Source of the DNA: Synechococcus sp. RS9909
Lineage (GTDB): Bacteria; Cyanobacteriota; Cyanobacteriia; PCC-6307; Cyanobiaceae
Length of the DNA: 64,000 nt
Direction of reading: 5' to 3'
NCBI RefSeq assembly: GCF_014279595.1
Contig: NZ_CP047943.1
Location: forward strand, 620,001-684,000
Positions 43,903 through 52,066 of this stretch are shown here, one piece after another (positions within the stretch are counted from its first letter, which is position 1; each line of letters starts with the position of its first letter). The position numbers and the translations under genes were made by a program. The notes beneath the pieces are model-generated. The model had not been told where the DNA came from. It did not search any database and saw only the letters and a program-made list of their open reading frames with translations.

Positions 43903-43966
43903 AACTGCTGAACTGCTGAACTGCTGAACTGCTGAACTGCTGAACTGCTGAACTGCTGAACTGCTG
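43903..43966. repeat. Octanucleotide tandem repeat (AACTGCTG) x 8
   Basis: Eight uninterrupted copies of AACTGCTG run from 43903 to 43966, 60 bases upstream of the ATG of the polysaccharide export gene. An in-frame TGA at 44011 separates the repeat from that coding sequence, so it lies in the 5' untranslated or promoter region. The plus strand has stops in all frames; the minus strand is open in all three but gives only Gln/Phe/Ser repeats. Confidence 0.95.
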
Positions 43967-44025
43967 AGCGGAATCCTGTTTTCTTGATGTGTGTAGCCTG
44001 CCGGACGTATTGAATCGCAGTTGCC

Positions 44026-45123
44026 ATGAAAGGCCGATTGGGTGCAGTAGTCGGCTTGCTAGCTTGGTTTGTGACTGCTGCCACGGCGCCTGTTGTTGTT
44101 GTCGCCAAGGAATTTCGGTTGGCGAGTTCTGACGTTTCTCGTGCAGCAACTCTTCAGGAGGATGCCTATATCATCGGGCCTGGTGATGTGCTTGACCTGA
44201 GGCTCTTCGATGCACCTGAGCTCTCCGGTCAGCTTGAAGTTCTTAGTGATGGGACCGTTCCTTTGCCATTGATTGGAAGTGTTCGAGTGAGTGGCTTGAC
44301 GCTTCAGCAGGCAACGGGTTGGTTTCAAGAGTTGCTCTCAAAGCAGCTGATACGCCCTCAATTGCAGCTTCTTGTTTCGAAGCCCCGGCCGATTCGAGTG
44401 GCCCTTGTGGGCGAGGTGGAAAGGCCGGGAATCTATTCGATGTCTCTCAATGAGACGGCGCAAACCGAAGGTGGGCCAGCCACTCGGCTCACTGGCCTTC
44501 CAACCGTTGTGGATGCCATTCAGAAGGCTGGGGGAATTACTCAATTGGCTGATTTGCGAACCGTGCTTTTGCGGCGGCGATTGCCTGGCGATCAGCTTCT
44601 GTATAAGCAAGCAAAGCTTGATCTCCTGGCTTTGGTGCTTGAGGGCGTTCAATCTCAAAATCCATATTTATTCGATGGTGATACGCTTATTCTTAAGCCT
44701 GCGGAGGAGGTCCCTGAGGAGGCTGTTGAATTGGCTTCTGTTAACCTTTCTCCTCAGGTGATTCAGGTGAATGTGATTGGTGAGGTGGAGACACCGGGGT
44801 TGTTACGGTTGCAGGCAAATACTCCTCTTGTGCAGGCCATTTTGGCTGCTGGTGGGCCCAAGGCCTGGAGGGCTAGTAAGGGGAATGTGGAACTGGTTCG
44901 TATCAATCGGAATGGCTCGGCTACCTTGAAAGAATTCGAGATAGACTTGAACCAAGGAGCTTCAAATCAAAAAAATCCTCCCTTGCGCGATGGTGATACT
45001 GTCAGGGTGAAGAGAAGTGCGCTTGCGAGAACGAGTGACGCCATTAATGCGATCAGTCAGCCAGTGAGTGGTTTGGTGACGATCTGGAGTTTGTTTAGGC
45101 TTATCAATACGACTTCAAATTGA
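44026..45123 (+). CDS. Polysaccharide export protein, Wza-like (Poly_export/SLBB)
   Basis: A 365-residue exported protein: signal peptide at 1-27 (GRLGAVVGLLAWFVTAATAP), Poly_export domain (YIIGPGDVLDLRLFDAPELSG, VLSDGTVPLPLIGSVRVSG, LTLQQATGWFQELLSK) and two SLBB domains (VALVGEVERPGIYSM; IQVNVIGEVETPGLLRL). It should form the periplasmic/outer-membrane channel for exopolysaccharide, working with the Wzc-like kinase at 45598. Codon use is more AT-rich than its neighbours (a 60-base line at 44641 has 23 G+C), which suggests transfer. No lipobox Cys is visible. Its 3' end overlaps the convergent phosphatase gene by 20 bases. Confidence 0.92.
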   Translation: MKGRLGAVVGLLAWFVTAATAPVVVVAKEFRLASSDVSRAATLQEDAYIIGPGDVLDLRLFDAPELSGQLEVLSDGTVPLPLIGSVRVSGLTLQQATGWFQELLSKQLIRPQLQLLVSKPRPIRVALVGEVERPGIYSMSLNETAQTEGGPATRLTGLPTVVDAIQKAGGITQLADLRTVLLRRRLPGDQLLYKQAKLDLLALVLEGVQSQNPYLFDGDTLILKPAEEVPEEAVELASVNLSPQVIQVNVIGEVETPGLLRLQANTPLVQAILAAGGPKAWRASKGNVELVRINRNGSATLKEFEIDLNQGASNQKNPPLRDGDTVRVKRSALARTSDAINAISQPVSGLVTIWSLFRLINTTSN

Positions 45124-45598
45124 GGTTGATGGATTCACTGTTCGCGATCTGTTGCAGCAAGGCCAGCTGTCCGGGTAGTGGATTGGTGCCTGGGTGTACC
45201 TGCATCAGGTAGTCGAGAGCTTGGGCGGGTTTGAGCTTGTGACGTTGAACAAGCCAGCTGAGGCAGACCAGCGGTGAGCGTTCCATCGCGGCGACGCAGT
45301 GCACGAACACGGCACCATGCTCGTGCTGGAGCATGGCCAGCAGTTCCAGGGCCGTCAACAGCTCAGCGGTTTCGGGCAGACGGCCGGAACGGTGATCGGG
45401 CAGCACAAGTCGTTCACAAGCGAAGCGCTCGACCAGGCCTTCAGGAGGTGGAGCCTCTGCATGGCTGCAGAGGCTGAGCACTGCTCGCACGCCGGCATTC
45501 TCCAGGCGAGTGAGATGCCGCTCGGCGCGGGGAGCGGGGCCGATGGCCAGCTCATTCACCAACACCCAGTTGATCCGGAAGCGCTGCGGCACCGTCAT
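45104..45598 (-). CDS. Dual-specificity / tyrosine protein phosphatase-like protein
   Basis: The 164-residue protein has the cysteine-phosphatase loop VHCVAAMERSP with nucleophile Cys101 and Arg107 (CX5R), and a likely general acid Asp68 in VLPDHR. The order strand-Asp loop-P loop matches dual-specificity phosphatases rather than low-molecular-weight PTPs. Its ATG overlaps the stop of the upstream BY-kinase gene as TGATG, so it is probably the phosphatase opposing that kinase; that role is inferred from coupling. Confidence 0.85.
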   Translation of the reverse strand: MTVPQRFRINWVLVNELAIGPAPRAERHLTRLENAGVRAVLSLCSHAEAPPPEGLVERFACERLVLPDHRSGRLPETAELLTALELLAMLQHEHGAVFVHCVAAMERSPLVCLSWLVQRHKLKPAQALDYLMQVHPGTNPLPGQLALLQQIANSESINLNLKSY

Positions 45599-48075
45599 CA
45601 GCTATCCAGCCAGCGCATCACGGCTCGACCGCGTTGCCGCAGCGCCGCCGACCAATGCTGGGAACCGGCCTCGGCTTGGTCTGGTTGCCCTGGGGCCACG
45701 CTGGTGTTGGCAGATGGCGCCTCGCTGCCTTCGGGGTCGGCGTAGTGGGCATAGGCGGCTGAGGTGTCATACGCCGCGTAGCCATAACCTCCGTATCCGT
45801 ATCCATACTTGCCATAGCCGTATTGCCCGTAGCCGTAGCCATAGGCGCTGGCTTGCTTGCCGGCTTTGATGGCATTGGTGACGATGCCCAGCAGGGGGGC
45901 GCCGCTGGAACGGATCCGTGCCACCGATTCCTTGGGAAGACCGCGGTCGACGCGGTCGAGACTGACCAGCAGCATCAGGCCATCGCAGTGTTCTGCGACC
46001 AGGGCGGCATCGGCCAGGCCGAGTACGGGTGGAGTGTCAAATACCACCAGGTCGAACTCACCACCGTTGGCCAGCTCCTGCACCAGGGAGTGCATGCGCT
46101 GAGAACTGAGCAGACGGGTGGGATCGGGCGGCCGGCGTCCGGCGGTGATCAGGCTCCATTGGTCATAGCCGGGCACGGTCTGCACCACATCGCGCCAATG
46201 GAAGCCATCGTCGGCAAGCAGGTTGGAGAGGCCACTCAGGTTGTTAAGCCCCAGGCGGGTGTGCATCTGCGGCTTGCGCAGATCGGCGTCGATCAGCAGC
46301 ACCCGCTGCCCCATTTCCGAGAGGGTTTTGGCCAGCAGCACGTTCACCAGCGACTTGCCTTCCGCTGGCAGGGAGCTGGTGAGAGCAATGGCGCGCAGGG
46401 GGCGGTCGCTATTGAGGAAGCGAATCGAGGTGAACAGGTTGCGAAAGGCCTCCTGGTAGAAGAAACGCTGGTAGCGCTGTTCGCGGCGGTCGTCGGCATC
46501 ACCGCCGCTCACGGATTGGTCCAGTTCCTGGAGAAGGAAGCGCTTGTCTTCCCGCACTCCCTGGAAAAACGACACGTGGGGGATGTGGCCCAGCAGGGGA
46601 AGACCCAAGTCATCTTTGACTTCGCCGGGGTGATGAAAGACGTGATCCAAACGATCGCGCAGCAATCCGGCGCCGGCACCGGCCACAAGACCCAACACGG
46701 CTCCGAGGGCCAGATTGCGGGGGACCGACGGTTGGATGGGATCCGGATTGATCTTCGGTGGGTCAATCACGCGCCAGGGCACGCTGCGCTGGGCGATCTC
46801 GAGCTGGAAGTTTTCGCGGGCACTCACCAGGCCGGCGAGATTGTCCTGCGCAATCTTGAGGCGGGTCTGCAGAGCTTCATATTGTTTGATCAGGGCCGGT
46901 TGGCGCAGGAACTGCACATTCAGTTGTCGCTCCTGAGCCTGGGCCGTTGCGAGGCGTCCGGCATTGAGGCTGAGGGCGGCATCGACTGCCTCCAGTTGGT
47001 TCTGGCGCAGCAAGGGCTGGAGCTGGTTGAGGCGGGCCTCGAGGCTGAGCACCATCGAGGAGTTGGGGTTGTATTTGGCACGCGCTTCAGCGAGTTCGGT
47101 TTCCACCTTGAGCAGCTGTTGGAGCAGGCTCTGATCGGCATCGCTCACCGACAGCCCCTGGGCTGATTGACCGCCGCCGCCGGAGCCAGTGCTGATCGCC
47201 TCCTGGAAGCCGCGGGCGCTGAGGGTGCCGGCGGCAATTTCAGCGCGCACGCGTTGAAGCCGGCTGCGCTCGGCCTCCAGGCCGAGGATCTCGGTGGCCA
47301 CCGCAGTTTCCCGATCCTTGAGGGCGCCGCCTTCGGCGGTGGGCTCCAGCAGGGAGTGCTGGCGGCGGAACGCTGCCAGCTCGTTCTGGATCGCTTCGGT
47401 TTTCTGCTGCAGCGCCGGAGCCTGTTTGTTCAGGAAGTCAATGCCGTCGGCCAGGCGCTGCTGGCGCTGTTGCAGGGCGGCCTGGAGATAGGCGGTGCTT
47501 ATCGCTTGGAGCAACACCTCGTCTTGCTCGGGGTCTCGGCCGGTGAGGCTCACATTCAGTACCCCATCAGCTTCTTTGCGCTTGGCGCCACCGGTGGAAA
47601 TTTCGATGCGGCTCGCCAGAGCGTTTTCTGCCAGATCAAAGCGTTTGGCAATCGGGGCAAGCAGCAGCGGGCTCTGCAACACCTCGATCAGGGTGGGAAT
47701 GTCGTTCTGGGTGGTGTTGCGGGCCAGTTGTTCAAACATCGTGCCGCTGGCGGCAAAGGCAGCATTTCTGCCATTGCCGCCTTCGTTGCTGATCGGGTCG
47801 GTGATCAGCAGCGCAAAGGAGCCCTGGTAAACAGGGCGGAAAATGCGCTGGTAAGCGGTGACCATGCCCGCGAGTGCAACGACTGCGGCAGCGGTGACGC
47901 CCACCAGTTTTTTGCGTCGTTTGAGGGCGCGCCAGAGTTCGCGCAGGTCAATTTCATCGTCGGCTGCAGCGGGTCCAGCCGCCACCGAGGTGCCCAGATC
48001 ACGCACCTGCACGGTCTGGATGCCCTGAACGGCCAGATTTGGGCTGTGGCCTGCTCTGGGGATCAGGTTCGACAC
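45598..48075 (-). CDS. Wzc-like polysaccharide co-polymerase / bacterial tyrosine kinase
   Basis: The 825-residue protein has an N-terminal Wzz domain (TM about 58-77; LRELWRALKRRKKLVGV), a long periplasmic coiled coil (about 200-430), a second TM at 453-472 with the PNP-type region before it, and a cytoplasmic BY-kinase. Walker A is LPAEGKS (569-575), Walker A' VLLIDADLRKP (592-602) and Walker B LVVFDTPP (676-683). The tail has 13 tyrosines between 745 and 778 in a Gly-Tyr pattern, the likely autophosphorylation cluster. It controls chain length and export together with the Wza-like protein. The start is a GTG at 48075; the phosphatase follows with overlap. Confidence 0.93.
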   Translation of the reverse strand: MSNLIPRAGHSPNLAVQGIQTVQVRDLGTSVAAGPAAADDEIDLRELWRALKRRKKLVGVTAAAVVALAGMVTAYQRIFRPVYQGSFALLITDPISNEGGNGRNAAFAASGTMFEQLARNTTQNDIPTLIEVLQSPLLLAPIAKRFDLAENALASRIEISTGGAKRKEADGVLNVSLTGRDPEQDEVLLQAISTAYLQAALQQRQQRLADGIDFLNKQAPALQQKTEAIQNELAAFRRQHSLLEPTAEGGALKDRETAVATEILGLEAERSRLQRVRAEIAAGTLSARGFQEAISTGSGGGGQSAQGLSVSDADQSLLQQLLKVETELAEARAKYNPNSSMVLSLEARLNQLQPLLRQNQLEAVDAALSLNAGRLATAQAQERQLNVQFLRQPALIKQYEALQTRLKIAQDNLAGLVSARENFQLEIAQRSVPWRVIDPPKINPDPIQPSVPRNLALGAVLGLVAGAGAGLLRDRLDHVFHHPGEVKDDLGLPLLGHIPHVSFFQGVREDKRFLLQELDQSVSGGDADDRREQRYQRFFYQEAFRNLFTSIRFLNSDRPLRAIALTSSLPAEGKSLVNVLLAKTLSEMGQRVLLIDADLRKPQMHTRLGLNNLSGLSNLLADDGFHWRDVVQTVPGYDQWSLITAGRRPPDPTRLLSSQRMHSLVQELANGGEFDLVVFDTPPVLGLADAALVAEHCDGLMLLVSLDRVDRGLPKESVARIRSSGAPLLGIVTNAIKAGKQASAYGYGYGQYGYGKYGYGYGGYGYAAYDTSAAYAHYADPEGSEAPSANTSVAPGQPDQAEAGSQHWSAALRQRGRAVMRWLDS

Positions 48076-48433
48076 GATGTGGCTGTCAGCGTAGAGATTG
48101 AAAATTTGCTTCCGAAATCAATCTTTTGAGGAAAGCAAAAAGATCGGGTTAGTTTTAATTTGGTGTTTCCTTGCTAATCACTTTAACGCAGGTGGTGTAA
48201 ATGTCGCGGTTTAACTGTGGTTGCGCAGGACCTTTTTCTTGCTCATTTGCAGTCGCAGGATGCTGCTGTACCAGGCATTTGGTTTCCTGTAGGGGGTTCC
48301 GGGGGCTTGAGCTCTGGTCTGATCGCTTTTGCAGATCCTGAAGTGTTGGAAATGATCAAAGCGCGCCCACAAAAAAGCCCCCGCCGGAGCGAGGGCCATG
48401 GATGCAGCGGAACGCTGCTTGGGAGCACTGGGC
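48076..48433. other. 358-base intergenic region between wzc-like gene and rpsD
   Basis: No gene is supported here. The left half is AT-rich and must hold the minus-strand promoter of the wzc-like gene. It includes an AT-rich inverted repeat, ATCTTTT (48121-48127) and AAAAGAT (48138-48144). The right part contains the rpsD terminator at 48371-48396. I could not identify convincing -10/-35 boxes. Confidence 0.6.
48371..48396 (-). terminator. Intrinsic terminator of rpsD
   Basis: On the minus strand GCCCTCG pairs with CGGGGGC (one G-T pair) around a short loop and is followed directly by six Ts. It lies about 40 bases after the rpsD stop. Confidence 0.9.
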
Positions 48434-49042
48434 TCAGACTTTTCTGGAGTAGTACTCCACCACCAGCAGTTCGTTGATCTCCAGAGCGACCCACTCCCGC
48501 TCGCAGCGGCCAATCACCTTGGCGCTGAGCTTGGTTTTGTCGAGTTCGAGGTGGGGCGGCACGTTGGCGAGGCCAGGGAATTCCAGGTTGCCTTCGGCCA
48601 GTTTCTTGCTGCCCTTGCGCTCGCGGATGGTGATCACATCGCCGGCCTTGCACTGGTAGCTGGCGATGTCGGTGACGCGACCGTTCACGGCCACATGGCC
48701 ATGATTCACCAGTTGCCGCGCACCGGGAACGGTGGGACCGAAGCCGAGTCGGAAACAGACGTTGTCGAGACGGTTCTCGAGCAGTTTGAGCAGGTTGGTT
48801 CCGGTGGAACCCTCCTGGGCGCGCGCTTTCTTCACGTAGCGCACAAGCTGACGTTCGGAAACGCCGTAGTTGAAGCGAAGCTTCTGCTTTTCTTCGAGAC
48901 GGATCGCGTATTCAGAGCGCTTGCGACGGGCCTGGCCGTGCTGACCGGGGGGATAGGACCGCTTTGCGGCCTTCCGGGTGAGACCGGGGAGGTCTCCCAA
49001 GCGCCGCGTGATCCTCAGGCGAGGGCCGCGGTAACGAGACAT
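48434..49042 (-). CDS. rpsD: 30S ribosomal protein S4
   Basis: The 202-residue S4 has the cyanobacterial/plastid N-terminus [20 protein letters not shown] and [10 protein letters not shown], the [19 protein letters not shown] segment, the S4 RNA-binding domain ([33 protein letters not shown] in outline) and the C-terminal [26 protein letters not shown] region. It is a primary 16S rRNA binder. It is divergent from yidD and has its own terminator, so it is probably monocistronic. Confidence 0.98.
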   Translation of the reverse strand: MSRYRGPRLRITRRLGDLPGLTRKAAKRSYPPGQHGQARRKRSEYAIRLEEKQKLRFNYGVSERQLVRYVKKARAQEGSTGTNLLKLLENRLDNVCFRLGFGPTVPGARQLVNHGHVAVNGRVTDIASYQCKAGDVITIRERKGSKKLAEGNLEFPGLANVPPHLELDKTKLSAKVIGRCEREWVALEINELLVVEYYSRKV

Positions 49043-49083
49043 AGAGACAGGATGGGATGGAGCTTCCGCGCCGCTGACCCGTC

Positions 49084-49383
49084 ATGCTGGGCAAGAGGCC
49101 CAGGTTGCGGCTCCGCATGCGCGAATCCACCACTCTATCCGGCGGCTTTCCCGCCCAGATCAATCGCCTCATCAGCGGCCTGCTGCTGGCGCTGATCGGT
49201 GTCTACCGGCGCTGGTTCTCTCCCTTGCTCGGCCCCCGTTGCCGCTTCATCCCGAGCTGCAGCGCCTATGGCCTGGAGGCGATCCAGCGCCATGGCCCCT
49301 GGCGCGGCGGATGGCTCACCCTGCGTCGGCTCAGCCGTTGCCATCCCTTCACACCCTGTGGCTGTGACCCCGTCCCCGACTGA
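49084..49383 (+). CDS. yidD: Membrane protein insertion efficiency factor YidD
   Basis: A protein of 88-99 residues with the YidD pattern: a hydrophobic helix ([19 protein letters not shown]), [15 protein letters not shown], and [25 protein letters not shown]. It assists YidC-mediated membrane insertion. Two starts are possible, ATG at 49084 or ATG at 49117; neither has a clear ribosome binding site. Its 3' end overlaps the glutaredoxin-like gene. Confidence 0.9.
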   Translation: MLGKRPRLRLRMRESTTLSGGFPAQINRLISGLLLALIGVYRRWFSPLLGPRCRFIPSCSAYGLEAIQRHGPWRGGWLTLRRLSRCHPFTPCGCDPVPD

Positions 49384-49672
49384 GCCCCTTGCCCTGACCC
49401 TCTACAGCCGCCAGGGTTGTTGCCTGTGTGAGGGCCTGGAGCAGCGCTTGCGAGAGCTTGCGCTTCACACCCTGAAGCCGCCGCTGCAGTTGCAGGTGAT
49501 CAACATCGATGCAGCCGGAGTCGATCCCGCCCTCAAGGCCCGCTACGACCTGGAGGTGCCGGTGCTGGCGCTTGCCGCCGGTGCGTTGCCCCGGGTGTCA
49601 CCACGGCTGTCGGGCGAGGGTCTGTTCCGCTGGTTGCAACGGGCTTGCGCCACCAGGCTCGGATCGGATTAG
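49358..49672 (+). CDS. Glutaredoxin-like (DUF836) protein
   Basis: About 104 residues of thioredoxin-fold protein: [21 protein letters not shown] with a CCLC redox site, [26 protein letters not shown] with the cis-Pro, and a C-terminal helix. DUF836/glutaredoxin-like proteins are short disulfide oxidoreductases of unclear partner. The start is either GTG at 49358 or GTG at 49364, inside the end of yidD. murE starts 27 bases later. Confidence 0.82.
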   Translation: MAVTPSPTEPLALTLYSRQGCCLCEGLEQRLRELALHTLKPPLQLQVINIDAAGVDPALKARYDLEVPVLALAAGALPRVSPRLSGEGLFRWLQRACATRLGSD

Positions 49673-49698
49673 AACGACTCCACCTGAGCGGGCAGACG

Positions 49699-51210
49699 AT
49701 GTCCCAGACGTTGCATTCACTTCTGCGTGCGGTGGGGTTGCCCTGGCCTGATCAGCTGGCCAACGTGCCGATTGAGTCGATCACCTGCGACTCCCGCTGC
49801 GTCAGCCGCGGCAGCCTGTTTCTGGGGCTTCCCGGCGTTCGCGTCGATGGGGGCAGCTTCTGGCCCAGGGCCCTGGCCGATGGGGCGGCCGCCGCGGTGA
49901 TCGGTCCGGCGGCGGCGGCGGTGCAACCACCCGGTCCGGAGGATCCGGTGCTGGTGGTGCCGGAGCCGGTGGCCCAGTGGATCGGTGAGCTGGCGGCGGC
50001 GTTCTGGCAGCGGCCCTCCAGCCGCATGACCCTGATCGGGGTGACGGGCACCAACGGCAAGACCACCACCACCCACCTGATCGAGCACCTGGCCGCCCAA
50101 GCCGGTCGGCCCGCTGCCCTGTTCGGCACCCTGGTGAACCGCTGGCCCGGCCACAGCATCACCGCCACCCACACCACCGCCTTCGCCGATCGGCTGCAGG
50201 CCCAACTGGCGGAGGCCGTGGCCGGTGGCACCCAGGTGGCAGCGATGGAGGTGAGCTCCCACGCCCTGGAGCAGCAGCGGGTGGCCGGGTGCCGCTTCGC
50301 CGGGGCGGTGTTCACCAACCTCAGCCAGGACCACCTCGACTACCACCCATCGATGCAGGCCTATTTCGAGGCCAAGGCGTTGCTGTTCGCCGAGCCCCTG
50401 CTGGCGAGCGACGGGGTGCGAGCGGTGGTGACGATGGACGACCCCTGGGGCCGCCAGCTGGCGGAGCGGCTGGGCGACCGGTGCTGGCGCTGTTCCCTGG
50501 AGCCTGATCAGGAGGCGGAGCTGACCATGACCGATCTGGTGATGCGCTCCAGCGGTGTGGAGGGGCGCCTGATCACTCCCAAAGGCGAGGGGCGGTTCGC
50601 GTCGCCCCTGGTGGGGCGCTTCAATCTGATGAATCTGATGCAGGCGGTGGCGGTGCTCCAGCAGCAGGGTCTGCCCCTGCCTCTGCTGCTCAAAGGGCTC
50701 GGCAGTTTTCGCGGTGTTCCCGGGCGGATGGAGCGGGTGGTGGTGGCCTCAGCTGCAGCGGCTCAGTTGCCCGCCGTCCTGGTCGACTATGCCCACACCC
50801 CTGATGGCCTCAAGAATGCGCTTGAGGCGTGTCGCCCCTTTGTGGAGGGCCGTCTGATCTGCGTGTTCGGCTGTGGCGGTGATCGCGATCGGGGCAAGCG
50901 CCCCCAGATGGCCTCGATCGCCGCGAAGCTGGCGGATCGGGTGGTGGTGACCTCTGACAACCCCCGCACGGAGGACCCTCAGCAGATCCTTGCCGATGTG
51001 GTGGAGGGGCTGCCCTCCAGCACCGATTGCGTGGTGGAGGGGGATCGGGCGGCGGCGATTGCCGCTGCTGTCGCCGAAGCGAAACCCGGCGATCTGGTGC
51101 TGATCGCTGGCAAGGGCCATGAGGACTACCAGATTCTCGGCACCGAGAAAGTGCACTTCGATGATCGTGAGGAGGCGGGGAAGGCGCTGCGCTCTCGATT
51201 GACCAGCTGA
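49699..51210 (+). CDS. murE: UDP-N-acetylmuramoyl-L-alanyl-D-glutamate:meso-diaminopimelate ligase
   Basis: The 503-residue Mur ligase has an N-terminal UDP-binding domain ([19 protein letters not shown]), the ATP P-loop [66 protein letters not shown], and [11 protein letters not shown]. The DNPR motif marks meso-diaminopimelate specificity. It acts in the cytoplasm in peptidoglycan precursor synthesis. The ATG at 49699 gives the usual N-terminus. Confidence 0.97.
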   Translation: MSQTLHSLLRAVGLPWPDQLANVPIESITCDSRCVSRGSLFLGLPGVRVDGGSFWPRALADGAAAAVIGPAAAAVQPPGPEDPVLVVPEPVAQWIGELAAAFWQRPSSRMTLIGVTGTNGKTTTTHLIEHLAAQAGRPAALFGTLVNRWPGHSITATHTTAFADRLQAQLAEAVAGGTQVAAMEVSSHALEQQRVAGCRFAGAVFTNLSQDHLDYHPSMQAYFEAKALLFAEPLLASDGVRAVVTMDDPWGRQLAERLGDRCWRCSLEPDQEAELTMTDLVMRSSGVEGRLITPKGEGRFASPLVGRFNLMNLMQAVAVLQQQGLPLPLLLKGLGSFRGVPGRMERVVVASAAAAQLPAVLVDYAHTPDGLKNALEACRPFVEGRLICVFGCGGDRDRGKRPQMASIAAKLADRVVVTSDNPRTEDPQQILADVVEGLPSSTDCVVEGDRAAAIAAAVAEAKPGDLVLIAGKGHEDYQILGTEKVHFDDREEAGKALRSRLTS

Positions 51211-51220
51211 CCCCGCAGCT

Positions 51221-52063
51221 CTACAGCAGGGCCAGGATCCGGCTGCGGCCCACGATCAGGGCCACGCTCACGGCAAAGCCGATCAGGAGCAGCACCTGAT
51301 AACAAAGGAAGAACAACCGCTCGCTGGCACCGCGATAAAAGCGCTGACCGCTCAGATTGCCGATCACCGTGACCGGAATCAGCAGCAGGGCACTGCCGGC
51401 GTTGCCGAGATGGAGGATGCCCAGGCTGATCAGGGGAATCAACTTCAGCAGGTTCTGCACCAGCAGGGCGATCAGTTGCGCTGCCACGAAGCGACTGCGT
51501 GGCACCTGATGGCGCAGGAAAAACACCGTGAGCAGCGGTGAGCCGGAATTGGCCACGGTCTGGCTGATGCCCACCCCCGATCCCACCAGCAGCAGGCCGG
51601 TGGGGCCGGCCGGTCCGCCGCCGCCACCGGCGCGGGCAATGGCGTTGCGCCCTGCCACCAGGGCCACATACAGCAGCGAGAGCAGGGCCACCAACACCTC
51701 CATGCGGCGATGCACAAGGTTGAGATCGCCGCCCGACACCAGAGCCCAGAGCGCCAGTCCGCCCAGGGCCGTGCCCAGCACCATGCCGAGCACCAGGGGT
51801 TGCAACAGGCGTCGCTCGCCTTCGCCGCGGTGCTGCCACACGCCGAGCAGGGCCGCCGGCAGCATCAGCATCGCCACCACGGCCAGGCCATCGCTCGGGC
51901 CGAGGGCGAACACCATCAGGGGCGACACGACAAAGCCACCGGTGCCCAGGCCACTGCGGGCGAAGCCCATCAGGAAGGCGGCGCTGAGGGCGAGCAGCAG
52001 GGCCAGCCAGGGCAGGGGCTGGGTGAGAAACGCCTGCAGCACAGCGATGCCTGAATCATTCAC
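51221..52063 (-). CDS. TauE/SafE (TSUP) family permease
   Basis: The 280-residue protein has about eight hydrophobic segments in two halves and the family pattern GFARSGLGTGGFVVSPLMVFALGP near the N-terminus, repeated as GVGISQTVANSGSPLLTVFFL in the second half. TSUP proteins move sulfite, sulfonates or other organic anions. The substrate is unknown; the sulfur amino acid genes elsewhere in the window are not close enough to assign it. It is convergent with murE and lies just after the class V aminotransferase gene on the same strand. Confidence 0.85.
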   Translation of the reverse strand: MNDSGIAVLQAFLTQPLPWLALLLALSAAFLMGFARSGLGTGGFVVSPLMVFALGPSDGLAVVAMLMLPAALLGVWQHRGEGERRLLQPLVLGMVLGTALGGLALWALVSGGDLNLVHRRMEVLVALLSLLYVALVAGRNAIARAGGGGGPAGPTGLLLVGSGVGISQTVANSGSPLLTVFFLRHQVPRSRFVAAQLIALLVQNLLKLIPLISLGILHLGNAGSALLLIPVTVIGNLSGQRFYRGASERLFFLCYQVLLLIGFAVSVALIVGRSRILALL

Positions 52064-52066
52064 ACC

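Noticed and set aside
43903-43966. Possible CRISPR array
   Set aside because: The units are 8 bases, directly adjacent and without spacers, and there are no cas genes in the window.
43872-44149. Minus-strand open frames running through the octamer repeat (Ser/Val/Gln/Phe repeats)
   Set aside because: The reverse of AACTGCTG simply has no stop codon in any frame, so open frames there are an artefact of the repeat.
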